Positions 27,063 to 35,009 of a stretch of DNA of 64,000 bases are shown in pieces. A program made the translations under genes and the position numbers. The stretch spans positions 62,001 to 126,000 of the forward strand of contig CAZHVS010000006.1 in NCBI GenBank assembly GCA_964536015.1, in the 5' to 3' direction. The stretch comes from CAZHVS01 sp964536015. Its GTDB lineage: Bacteria; Bacteroidota; Ignavibacteria; Ignavibacteriales; Ignavibacteriaceae. Position 1 is the first letter of the stretch, and every line of letters starts with the position of its first letter. A model generated the notes under the pieces. The model did not search any database and had not been told where the DNA came from. It was given only the letters and a program-made list of their open reading frames with translations.

Positions 27063-27518
27063 TTATTTTTTCTTCGATTCAATAATTATAGTAACCGGAC
27101 CATCGTTTATAATTTTTACTGACATCATTGCTCCAAAAATTCCTGATTGAACTTTTACCTCACCAAGATTGTCTTGCATTCTTTTAATAAATTTTTCGTA
27201 TAAAGGAATTGCAATAGCGGGCTGAGCTGCATCAGTAAAACCAGGACGAAAACCTCTTTGTACATCTCCATACAAAGTAAATTGAGATATTACTAAAACT
27301 TCTCCATCTATATCTTTAATGGACAAATTCATTTTCCGATTTTCATCTTCAAAAATTCTTAAACCCGAACATTTATCTGCTAAAAAAAAAGCATCATTTT
27401 CATCGTCTCCTTCTTTAATTCCTAAAAGAATAACCATTCCTTTTTTTATTTCACGAGAATAGTCATTCTCTCTAATAAACACTCCCCCTTCTGATACTCT
27501 TTGAACAACAACTCTCAT
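27063..27518 (-). CDS. dtd: D-aminoacyl-tRNA deacylase
   Basis: 151 aa, standard DTD length. It begins MRVVVQRVSEGGVFI. The conserved SQFTLYGD motif (SQxxLxG) and the C-terminal NDGPVTIIIE (GP motif, cross-subunit Gly-cisPro) are intact. The homodimer hydrolyses D-aminoacyl- and glycyl-tRNA(Ala) esters, protecting translation. The start overlaps prmC by 4 nt. Confidence 0.96.
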   Translation of the reverse strand: MRVVVQRVSEGGVFIRENDYSREIKKGMVILLGIKEGDDENDAFFLADKCSGLRIFEDENRKMNLSIKDIDGEVLVISQFTLYGDVQRGFRPGFTDAAQPAIAIPLYEKFIKRMQDNLGEVKVQSGIFGAMMSVKIINDGPVTIIIESKKK

Positions 27519-28369
27519 ATTAATTCTCCTTTAATTACTCTATCTATTCCAAGATAATCTTTCCACGATTTTATTTCGGAATAACTTTCCTGTAACAAAA
27601 TATTTTTAATTGATTCTGATTGCTCCTTCCCCACTTCAAAAAATAATTTTCCTCTGGGTTTTAAAAGTGTTTTGCTTAAACAGGAAATTCTTTTATAAAA
27701 TTTTAACCCATCTTCATAATCAGTCACTGCATTGTGAGGTTCAAAGTTAATTATTTCTTTTTGCAAGGTAAGAAATTCTTCATGGCTGACATAAGGCGGA
27801 TTGGAAACTATAAGATCATATTTTTCATTTAGATTCAGATTGTTATCAAAAATATCAGCTTTAATAAATTTAATTTTATCACTAACTTCATTATAATGTG
27901 CATTTTTTTTAGCGACCTGTAACGATTGCTCAGAAACATCAAGGGCAACACAAGAGGATAGAACAATATTCTTTGTCAAAGCAATAGCAATATTTCCACT
28001 ACCTGTCCCAATATCCAATATCCGAATAAAATTGTTCAGTGAACTATCTTTAAGAATTGCTTCAATTAAGATTTCTGTCTCAGGACGTGGTATTAGGACA
28101 TCTTTTGAAACAAAAAATTGAAGACCATAAAATTCAACTTTACCAGTTATATATTGCAACGGTTCAAAATTCCCGCGACGTTTTATATAATCTCTATATT
28201 CATCAAGTTCTCTTTGAGCAAGAGGCCTATCAAATGAAAGATATAGCTCCAGCCTTTTACAATGCAAAATATCTGCAAGTAAAAGCTCTGCATTTAACCT
28301 GGATTCATCTATTCCTTTTCTCTTCAGGTACTCAGAGGAAAGATTTATTACTTCTAATACTGTTAACAT
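27515..28369 (-). CDS. prmC: peptide chain release factor N5-glutamine methyltransferase
   Basis: 284 aa. An N-terminal helical RF-binding domain (residues 1-80, with NAELLLADIL and RREN-like variants) precedes a Rossmann methyltransferase domain with ILDIGTGSGNIAIAL and the catalytic NPPYV motif, preceded by FQPHNAV-like spacing. It methylates the GGQ glutamine of RF1/RF2. It is the first gene of a five-gene minus-strand operon and diverges from the GT9 genes across a 126-bp region. Confidence 0.94.
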   Translation of the reverse strand: MLTVLEVINLSSEYLKRKGIDESRLNAELLLADILHCKRLELYLSFDRPLAQRELDEYRDYIKRRGNFEPLQYITGKVEFYGLQFFVSKDVLIPRPETEILIEAILKDSSLNNFIRILDIGTGSGNIAIALTKNIVLSSCVALDVSEQSLQVAKKNAHYNEVSDKIKFIKADIFDNNLNLNEKYDLIVSNPPYVSHEEFLTLQKEIINFEPHNAVTDYEDGLKFYKRISCLSKTLLKPRGKLFFEVGKEQSESIKNILLQESYSEIKSWKDYLGIDRVIKGELI

Positions 28370-28448
28370 TAATTTTAAAAAATATTCTTTTCAAAGTTAA
28401 ATAAATGTGCATAAGAATTAAAAAATTATTAGATTTAACAAGTAAAAT

Positions 28449-28473
28449 GAAAGTTACTTTAGGAAGAGTAACT
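28449..28473 (+). other. inverted repeat in the GT9 operon leader
   Basis: AGTTACT at 28452-28458 and AGTAACT at 28467-28473 form a 7-bp stem with an 8-nt loop, 22 bp before the ATG of the first GT9 gene. The loop holds AGGAAG, which could be an operator feature or a folded leader. No usual Shine-Dalgarno lies nearer to the ATG. Confidence 0.3.
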
Positions 28474-28495
28474 AATAATCGGTTTACCTCTGAAA

Positions 28496-29524
28496 ATGAA
28501 CGAAAAAGAAATAAAAAAAATCCTTATTATTAAATTAAAAGGAATTGGGGATGTGGTATTATCAACTGTAGTCCTTGATAATATTCGCAATGATTTTCCT
28601 GATGCTGTAATTGATTTTCTAACAGAACCACCTAGTTTACCTGTATTCGAAAATCTAAAACAGGTAAATAGCGTATTAGTTTACAGAAAAAAATCTTTCC
28701 TAAGCGGGTTAAAAATAATTTTTACAGTAATGGTAAAACGTTATAATCTTGTACTTGATTTTTATTCTAATCCAAGAACAGCTTTAATAACATTTTTGAG
28801 TTTAGCAAAATATCGGGCAGGATTTCCATATCGCGGAAGAACATATGCTTACAATCTATTCGGTCCACAAGAAAGGAGTAAATATCATTCAGCTGATTTA
28901 CACCTACAATTTTTAAAAAATGTCGGACTTAGTTATTCAACTAAAAATCTTTACTTTAGTTTGAAAAAGAAAGATGATGAATTTGCAAAAAAATTTTTCG
29001 AACAACAGTTTAATAAAAGTGAAAATATTGTTGGACTATGTCCTGGTGGAGGCTGGGAATCGAAGAAATGCGATCCTGTTAAATTTGCAGAGATCGGTAA
29101 AGCAATAATTGAAAAATATAACGTAAAACTCCTTGTGCTTTGGGGACCTGATGATTTGCAGGATGCCAAAGAAATTGTGAGACAAGTTAATAAAAATATT
29201 GTACTTTCTTCCGCTACAAATATTTCTGAAATGGCTGCTTTAATGAAAAGTTGTAAGTTTATTGTCTCAAATGATAGTGGTCCTCTCCATATTGCTACTG
29301 CAGTTAATATACCTGTTCTTGGCATTTATGGTCCAACTGACCCCAAATTACAAGGTCCCTATGGGGAAAAGCATGAATATATTCGATTTGATGAACTTGA
29401 TTGTATAAATTGTAATCTATTAAAATGTCCAAAGCAGCATGAATGTTTTCTTTTACTTCCTATCGATAAAGTTATGGCAAAAATATCTTTGCTTATTGAA
29501 AAGAATAATTTAAGTTTCTATTAA
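28496..29524 (+). CDS. glycosyltransferase family 9 (heptosyltransferase-like)
   Basis: 342 aa GT-B enzyme. The N-terminal KILIIKLKGIGDVVLSTVVL is the family opening. The C-terminal domain has LCPGGGWESKKCDP and the donor motif SNDSGPLHIATAVNIPVLGI followed by YGPTDP. Enzymes of this type add heptose or related sugars to LPS inner core. It starts a run of three GT9 genes (gap of 1 bp, then a 4-nt overlap), so they probably act in sequence on one acceptor. ATG at 28496 is the only normal start in frame after the stop at 28469. The sugar specificity is unknown. Confidence 0.88.
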   Translation: MNEKEIKKILIIKLKGIGDVVLSTVVLDNIRNDFPDAVIDFLTEPPSLPVFENLKQVNSVLVYRKKSFLSGLKIIFTVMVKRYNLVLDFYSNPRTALITFLSLAKYRAGFPYRGRTYAYNLFGPQERSKYHSADLHLQFLKNVGLSYSTKNLYFSLKKKDDEFAKKFFEQQFNKSENIVGLCPGGGWESKKCDPVKFAEIGKAIIEKYNVKLLVLWGPDDLQDAKEIVRQVNKNIVLSSATNISEMAALMKSCKFIVSNDSGPLHIATAVNIPVLGIYGPTDPKLQGPYGEKHEYIRFDELDCINCNLLKCPKQHECFLLLPIDKVMAKISLLIEKNNLSFY

Positions 29525-29525
29525 G

Positions 29526-30581
29526 ATGAAAAAGATAGAAGTCGGACTAAAAAATATTTTCCTAAAAATTCTTTTATTTTTTAATAGGAAGACCAATTCA
29601 AACAATCAACCCGTATTTAATGAATCATCAAAAATTTTATTCGTTAGATTAAACAGAATTGGAGATGCATTAGTATCAACAGCATTGATTCATGAAATTA
29701 AAAAAAATATTCAATGCAAAATTTCTGTATTAGCTGATAAAAAAAATTTTTTTGTATTTAATAATAATCCAGACATTGATGAAATAATCATATTTCAAAA
29801 GGGATTTTCGAACTTTAGAAAAACTGTAAAAAGACTTAATGAAAATAATTTTGATGCTGTAGTCGATCTTCACACAGATGTTTCAACAACTGTTAGTTTT
29901 TTAATTAGCTCTTTAAAAATTCCTTTTAAATTTGGTCTTGAAAAAGAAAACAAAATTTTATTTACACATACAATTAAATCTTTAGATGTAAAAACCAATC
30001 ATGTGATTGATAGATTATTGCAATTAAATAATCTGTTTAATATTAATTTGAATTCACATTCAGCGAATGTTGTTTATAATACAACTGATAAATCTTTGAA
30101 GACAGTTTCGACATATCTCACAAGAAAGTTTTCTCAAAATAAGTTTCTTCTGGGGATTAACATCTCCGCTGGAAGCCAGGCAAGATTCTGGGGCGTTAAT
30201 AAATTTAATGAACTTCTAAATTTTATTTCAGGTTATGATATTAATTACCTGCTCCTTTCATCAACACGCGACTTAAAATATGCAATGGAAATGCGAATCG
30301 AAAAAGAAAAAATTTATTATACTCCAGACTTTGATGAGTTCGCCGCTATGATTTCTAAAATTGATATGTTGTTTTCTCCCGATACAGCCACAATTCATCT
30401 TGCTTCAGCTTTTAATAAACCTGTTTTTGGTATCTATGTAAATTATAATACAGATGAAATGATCTGGAGCCCATATAAATCTGATTTTGATTGCGTAATA
30501 ACAAAGGAACCGACTTTATTTAATGTAAGTTCGGAAGAAGTAATAACAAAGTTTAAATTATTCTTGGAGAAATATATATGA
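29526..30581 (+). CDS. glycosyltransferase family 9 (heptosyltransferase-like)
   Basis: 351 aa. After a basic N-terminal leader of about 35 residues comes the GT9 opening ILFVRLNRIGDALVSTALI. Later motifs are NISAGSQARFWGVNKF and the donor-binding MLFSPDTATIHLASAFNKPV. Compared with the first copy, the usual S-x-D-S-G loop is SPDTAT, which is common in this family. It probably adds a core sugar to lipid A-linked oligosaccharide. It starts 1 bp after the first GT9 gene. Confidence 0.87.
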   Translation: MKKIEVGLKNIFLKILLFFNRKTNSNNQPVFNESSKILFVRLNRIGDALVSTALIHEIKKNIQCKISVLADKKNFFVFNNNPDIDEIIIFQKGFSNFRKTVKRLNENNFDAVVDLHTDVSTTVSFLISSLKIPFKFGLEKENKILFTHTIKSLDVKTNHVIDRLLQLNNLFNINLNSHSANVVYNTTDKSLKTVSTYLTRKFSQNKFLLGINISAGSQARFWGVNKFNELLNFISGYDINYLLLSSTRDLKYAMEMRIEKEKIYYTPDFDEFAAMISKIDMLFSPDTATIHLASAFNKPVFGIYVNYNTDEMIWSPYKSDFDCVITKEPTLFNVSSEEVITKFKLFLEKYI

Positions 30582-31741
30582 GTAAACTAAACATACCGTC
30601 GTGTAAAAATTTTACAGGTTACAAACCTTGTTACCCTGGTTATAATTGTCTTGAAAATGGATGCAAAGACAACTCACAACTTGGAACAAAAATTCTTATA
30701 ATTAATCTGGATGCAATGGGAGATGTATTGATGACTACTGCTCAACTTACATCTTTAAAGAAAAAATTTCCTGACTCCACAATTTACTGGATGACAGGAA
30801 AAGAATGCGATAAGTTGTTATTGAACAATCCTTATGTTGACAAAATACTTGGTTATGACTATGAAACAATTTTATTGATTCAACAAATGAAATTCGATTA
30901 TATTTTCAACCTTGATAAGTCACAAAAAACTGCAGCTTTAATTATGTCCCTCAATTGTAAAAACAAATTGGGCTTTGGATTAAATGATAATGGAAGTATA
31001 ATTCCTCTTAATAAAGGAGCTTATTATAACTATAAGCTTGGCATGGATGATCATTTAAAATTTAAAGAGAATAAGCGAACAAAAATTGATTATGTTGCTG
31101 AAACAATGGATCTTGAATTCAATAAGGATGAATACATATTTAATTTTACGGATGAAGAGAATGCTTACATTGCTAATTTTAAGAAGAGATTTGGAATTGG
31201 GGAAGATGATTTCGTTATCGGATTTAATACAGGTTGTTCGGATCTTTATCCAAATAAAAAAATGTCCGTTTACCAGCATGCTTATTTAATTGATAAATTG
31301 CTTCGTTATAAATTATTCAGAATTATTTTGCTTGGAGGTCCGCAAGATAAAGATCGCAATCAGGAAATCTTTTCTCAATTTCCACAGCACCATCAAACTA
31401 TAATAAACAGTCCAACCAATCAGGGATTAAGAAGAGGTGCTTGTTATGAGAGCATCGCTGACGTTGTTGTTACAGGTGATTCTTTTGGAATGCACCTGGC
31501 AATCGCATTAAAAAAATATGTTATTGCATGGTTTGGTTTAAGTTGCTGGACAGAAATAGAACTTTATGATAGAGGTATTAAAATTTATCCTGAGAATCTT
31601 GCTTGTGCTCCTTGCTGGAAAAAAACTTGTCCGTATAACCTTGAGTGTATTTCTATGATAGATCTTGACCGGATTGAAAGAGAAATTTTAAATTACTATA
31701 ATTCTCATCCAAAAATGAGAACCACAAAACCTGGCGAATAA
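30578..31741 (+). CDS. glycosyltransferase family 9 with cysteine-rich termini
   Basis: 387 aa, longer than its two neighbours. A GT9 core (ILIINLDAMGDVLMTTAQL, then FNTGCSDLYPNKKMS and VTGDSFGMHLAIALKKYV) is framed by two cysteine-rich ends. The N-terminal CKNFTGYKPCYPGYNCLENG has three Cys with a fourth next to it, and near the C-terminus lies CAPCWKKTCPYNLEC. The cysteines could bind a metal or an iron-sulfur cluster, or form structural pairs. The start overlaps the second GT9 gene by 4 nt. The substrate is unknown. Confidence 0.82.
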   Translation: MSKLNIPSCKNFTGYKPCYPGYNCLENGCKDNSQLGTKILIINLDAMGDVLMTTAQLTSLKKKFPDSTIYWMTGKECDKLLLNNPYVDKILGYDYETILLIQQMKFDYIFNLDKSQKTAALIMSLNCKNKLGFGLNDNGSIIPLNKGAYYNYKLGMDDHLKFKENKRTKIDYVAETMDLEFNKDEYIFNFTDEENAYIANFKKRFGIGEDDFVIGFNTGCSDLYPNKKMSVYQHAYLIDKLLRYKLFRIILLGGPQDKDRNQEIFSQFPQHHQTIINSPTNQGLRRGACYESIADVVVTGDSFGMHLAIALKKYVIAWFGLSCWTEIELYDRGIKIYPENLACAPCWKKTCPYNLECISMIDLDRIEREILNYYNSHPKMRTTKPGE

Positions 31742-31751
31742 AAAAGACATA

Positions 31752-32633
31752 TTGTCCTTCTTTAATAAACTTCAACGCCCATTAATACTTGATGGAGCGA
31801 TGGGCAGTTTACTTCAACAAAAAGGAATTGCAAGACATCCACAGCTCTGGATGTCTTTTGCGAATATTACTTCACCGGAAACAGTCCAGAATATTCACCA
31901 AAAATATATAGATGCCGGAGCTGATATTATTACTACAAATACCTTTAGAACAAACCCAGCTTCTGTAACTAAAAGTAAAATTGACTACTCAATAGAAAAA
32001 TTAATTTCAGTTAGTGTAAAACTTGCTAAAGAGATTAAGATTGATAGAGAATTTTTTATTGCTGGTTCAAATGCACCAGCCGAAGACTGTTATCAGAGAG
32101 AAAGAAAACTTTCAAAAAAAGAATTGGAAAAAAATCATCAAACGCATATCGATTTACTTTTTGCCAATGGAGTCGATTTTATTCTTAACGAAACTCAAAG
32201 TCATTTTGATGAAATTGAAATAATATGCAAACATTGTTCGACCAATAAAATTCCATATATCATCAGCTTATTCTTTAATGATAAATTTGAACTTCTTAGC
32301 GGAGAAAAACTTATCGACACAATCAGTTTTATAAACAATTTCGAACCTATAGCAATTGGTTTAAATTGTATTCATCCGGAAATTTTTGTGGCTGCAGTGA
32401 AAAAAAAATATTTTTCAACTTATTGGGGTTTCTACTTGAATTGTGGTTCGGGTCACTACTCCGATGAAAATATTTCTTGTGGTCTTTCACCTGAAAAATA
32501 TGTTAAGGTAGTTCAGGAATCAATTAACAAAAAAACATTATTCGTAGGTGCTTGTTGTGGTTCTAGTTATTCACATATAAAAAAATTAAAAGAATTTTTC
32601 GATGGAAAGAATAATAATAAAATCACCCGCTAA
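31752..32633 (+). CDS. homocysteine S-methyltransferase family protein (MmuM/MetH N-domain-like)
   Basis: 293 aa from a TTG at 31752. The family opening LILDGAMGSLLQQKGI and the zinc ligands Cys in GLNCIHPE and the CysCys pair in GACCGSSYSHIKKL are all present, as in MmuM, BHMT and the MetH N-terminal domain. It transfers a methyl group from a methyl donor such as S-methylmethionine to homocysteine. The gene lies 10 bp after the GT9 genes, and its 3' end overlaps ispE by 32 bp. The methyl donor cannot be deduced. Confidence 0.86.
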   Translation: MSFFNKLQRPLILDGAMGSLLQQKGIARHPQLWMSFANITSPETVQNIHQKYIDAGADIITTNTFRTNPASVTKSKIDYSIEKLISVSVKLAKEIKIDREFFIAGSNAPAEDCYQRERKLSKKELEKNHQTHIDLLFANGVDFILNETQSHFDEIEIICKHCSTNKIPYIISLFFNDKFELLSGEKLIDTISFINNFEPIAIGLNCIHPEIFVAAVKKKYFSTYWGFYLNCGSGHYSDENISCGLSPEKYVKVVQESINKKTLFVGACCGSSYSHIKKLKEFFDGKNNNKITR

Positions 32634-33438
32634 AATAAATTTTGGTCTAAACATTATTGAAAAACGTTCAGATGGATATCATAATATTGAAACCATTTTT
32701 TATCCAATTTCTCTTTGTGATGTTTTAACCTTTGAACGCAATGAGAAATTAATTTTTACAAGTAATGACACCAAATTACAAAACGATAAAGATAATCTTA
32801 TTCTAAAGACTGTAAGATTGTTAGAGAAAGTAACTGCAAAAAAAATTAATCTATCAATACATCTCGATAAAAATATTCCTATCGGAGCCGGTTTAGGTGG
32901 AGGCAGTTCTAATGCAGCCCATACTTTGTTGTCAATTAATGAATTACTATCATTAAGAATAAAAGACGAGACACTTAAAGAATTTGCATTGATGCTTGGT
33001 TCTGATGTTCCTTTTTTTCTTAAACCTTTTCCCTCATTTGCTGAAAGACGAGGAGAAATTTTAACACAAATTGATTTTCATATTAAAAAGTTCATCTTAT
33101 TAGTAAATCCAGGGATTCATGTTTCTACTAAGTGGGCTTATCAAAATATTAAACCTAAAAAGCCGTCATTCAAATTATCATCAATGAAAAATTTTATGAT
33201 TAAAAATTTTTCATTCTTAAAGGATAAAGTGGTAAATGATTTTGAAGAAATTGTATTTGCAGACTATCCTGAAATTAAAATAATTAAAGAAACACTTTAT
33301 AAGCTTGGTGCCGAGTTCAGTTTGATGAGTGGTAGTGGTTCAACAATCTTTGCAATTTTTAATGAAAAAGAAACAGTAGAAAGTGCACATAGTTTTTTCT
33401 CTAAAAAATATTTTACTTATATGGAGAGTCCTGAATGA
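32602..33438 (+). CDS. ispE: 4-diphosphocytidyl-2-C-methyl-D-erythritol kinase
   Basis: 278 aa GHMP kinase. It opens with SPAKINFGLNIIEKRSDGYH, has the ATP-binding loop PIGAGLGGGSSNAAH, and ends with the motif LMSGSGSTIFAIF. IspE phosphorylates CDP-ME in the MEP isoprenoid pathway. Length and all three motifs match. It starts inside the 3' end of the upstream gene (32-bp overlap) and overlaps the amidase gene by 4 nt, so it is translationally coupled. Confidence 0.96.
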   Translation: MERIIIKSPAKINFGLNIIEKRSDGYHNIETIFYPISLCDVLTFERNEKLIFTSNDTKLQNDKDNLILKTVRLLEKVTAKKINLSIHLDKNIPIGAGLGGGSSNAAHTLLSINELLSLRIKDETLKEFALMLGSDVPFFLKPFPSFAERRGEILTQIDFHIKKFILLVNPGIHVSTKWAYQNIKPKKPSFKLSSMKNFMIKNFSFLKDKVVNDFEEIVFADYPEIKIIKETLYKLGAEFSLMSGSGSTIFAIFNEKETVESAHSFFSKKYFTYMESPE

Positions 33439-34031
33439 AAAATTTCATATTACTTTTTTTCTTAGCTATATTTTTATTTAATGGTTGTTCAACAACAAAA
33501 GTATTCAATGAAATAAATTTTATTTCTCGCAGTGAATGGAATGCTGATGAACCAAAACCCTACAAGAATCAAATCCCTGAAAGAATAACAATTCACCATG
33601 AAGGTACAATTTTCGACCCGCAAAAAGAGACTGCAGCTTCTCATATTAAGAAAGTTCAAACCTGGGGAATGGGAAAGGATAGGAATTGGAGTGACATACC
33701 CTATCATTTTATAATTGATTTTGATGGAAACGTTTTTGAAGGCAGGAATGTTTTTACCGCAGGAGAAACAGCTACAGAATATAATCCAAATGGACACTTG
33801 TTAATTACTTGTCTTGGCAATTTTGAAGAACAGGAATTACCACAAAAACAACTTGAAGCTTTAATTAATACAATTGCTTTTTGCTGTAAAAAGTACCAGA
33901 TATCACCCGAAACAATAAAAGGGCATAAAGATTTTGCACAGACATTATGCCCGGGAAAAAATCTTTACAAATTTTTAGAAAACGGATATATAATTAAAGA
34001 AGTAATCATGCGGCTCAATTCTTTTGAATAA
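33435..34031 (+). CDS. N-acetylmuramoyl-L-alanine amidase lipoprotein (Amidase_2/PGRP)
   Basis: 198 aa. A lipoprotein signal ends in the lipobox FNGC (Cys about residue 18). The Amidase_2 fold follows: ERITIHHEGT with the first zinc His, then YHFIIDFDGNVFEGRN, and a late GHKDFAQTLCPGKNLYKF providing the second His and the Cys ligand. It would cleave the lactyl-amide bond of peptidoglycan in the periplasm, anchored in a membrane. It overlaps ispE by 4 nt and ends 9 bp from the convergent rsmI stop. Confidence 0.9.
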   Translation: MKNFILLFFLAIFLFNGCSTTKVFNEINFISRSEWNADEPKPYKNQIPERITIHHEGTIFDPQKETAASHIKKVQTWGMGKDRNWSDIPYHFIIDFDGNVFEGRNVFTAGETATEYNPNGHLLITCLGNFEEQELPQKQLEALINTIAFCCKKYQISPETIKGHKDFAQTLCPGKNLYKFLENGYIIKEVIMRLNSFE

Positions 34032-34040
34032 TTTATTTTA

Positions 34041-34730
34041 TTAGTAAGAAGTTCTATTGTCGATAATAAGGATAAATTCTCCTTTGAGATGGTTTTCTTC
34101 AACTTTGTTTAGAAGAGCTTCGACTGACCCGCGAAAATATTTTTCATCTTTCTGAGTAAGTTGAAAAGCAATTACACAAAATGTTTTTTTACTGAAAATA
34201 GAAGCGACATCAGCCAGAATTGTTCTTAACCTGTACGGAGTTTCCATTATGATTAATAATTCTTTTTTCTTTTTAAGATTGATAAGAGTTTTTCTTCGTA
34301 TTTCTTTTTTGGCCGAAATCCAGCCAGCGAAATAAAAAGTGTCATATATTAAACCCGCACCCGTTAACGCTGTAATCAAGGAGTTGACACCAGGAACAAC
34401 AATAATTTCAATTTTTGAATTTACACAAAGAGAAAATAAAAAATTTCCCGGGTCAGAAAAAAGCGGAGTACCACAATCAGAAATTAGAGCAGCAGAAAGT
34501 CCTCTCTTAATTTTTTCAACTACTTCATCAGAATTTTCTTTTTCATTATGCTCATTTACAGAAAAGAGTGGTTTATCAATTTTATAATATGAAAGAATTC
34601 TTTTTGCTTCTTTATATTCTTCACAAATAATAAAATCGACTTCTTTCAATATTCGCAAAGCACGAAGAGTAATATCTTCGTAATTACCAATCGGGGTTGA
34701 TACAATATAAAGTTTTCCAAAATTATTCAT
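34041..34730 (-). CDS. rsmI: 16S rRNA (cytidine-1402-2'-O)-methyltransferase
   Basis: 229 aa tetrapyrrole-methylase fold. It has LYIVSTPIGNYEDITLRAL at the N-terminus, then VDFIICEEYKEAKRIL, ALISDCGTPLFSDPG and IIVVPGVNSLITALTGAGL, matching RsmI. It is about 50 residues shorter than E. coli RsmI, lacking the usual C-terminal extension, as in several Bacteroidota-type homologues. It also has EEYKEA where the family usually has CEDTRHT. It modifies C1402 in the ribosomal decoding centre. It is the last gene of the proS-unknown-rsmI group. Confidence 0.84.
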   Translation of the reverse strand: MNNFGKLYIVSTPIGNYEDITLRALRILKEVDFIICEEYKEAKRILSYYKIDKPLFSVNEHNEKENSDEVVEKIKRGLSAALISDCGTPLFSDPGNFLFSLCVNSKIEIIVVPGVNSLITALTGAGLIYDTFYFAGWISAKKEIRRKTLINLKKKKELLIIMETPYRLRTILADVASIFSKKTFCVIAFQLTQKDEKYFRGSVEALLNKVEENHLKGEFILIIDNRTSY

Positions 34731-34743
34731 TAATCTTTTAAGA

Positions 34744-34998
34744 TTATAATTTTGCTAAATGTGGCGGAACAAATCCACGGTAAGTATCAAATCGTGCCAT
34801 ATAAGTAACAATATTCAAATCTTTATTGCGCAAAGTTCCACCAGACGGATAAAGAAAAAAATCTTCTATTTTTTCAGTTGGTTCTGTTGAAGGTGATCCA
34901 TCTCTAACATAAAATTTTACTTTATAAAAGCCCAGTTTATATTCAGTTTGCTGAATTTGTTTAAGAAGATTTTCTTCGGAAAATATTAATAAATCCAT
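34744..34998 (-). CDS. conserved-looking small protein of unknown function
   Basis: 84 aa soluble protein without signal peptide, membrane segment or recognised motif. The sequence is balanced, with an internal TEPTEKIEDFFLYPSGGT and the C-terminal end RGFVPPHLAKL. It lies 11 bp after the proS stop and 13 bp before the rsmI start on the same strand, which supports a real gene in that transcript. The function is unknown. Confidence 0.7.
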   Translation of the reverse strand: MDLLIFSEENLLKQIQQTEYKLGFYKVKFYVRDGSPSTEPTEKIEDFFLYPSGGTLRNKDLNIVTYMARFDTYRGFVPPHLAKL

Positions 34999-35009
34999 AA
35001 CATTAGAGT

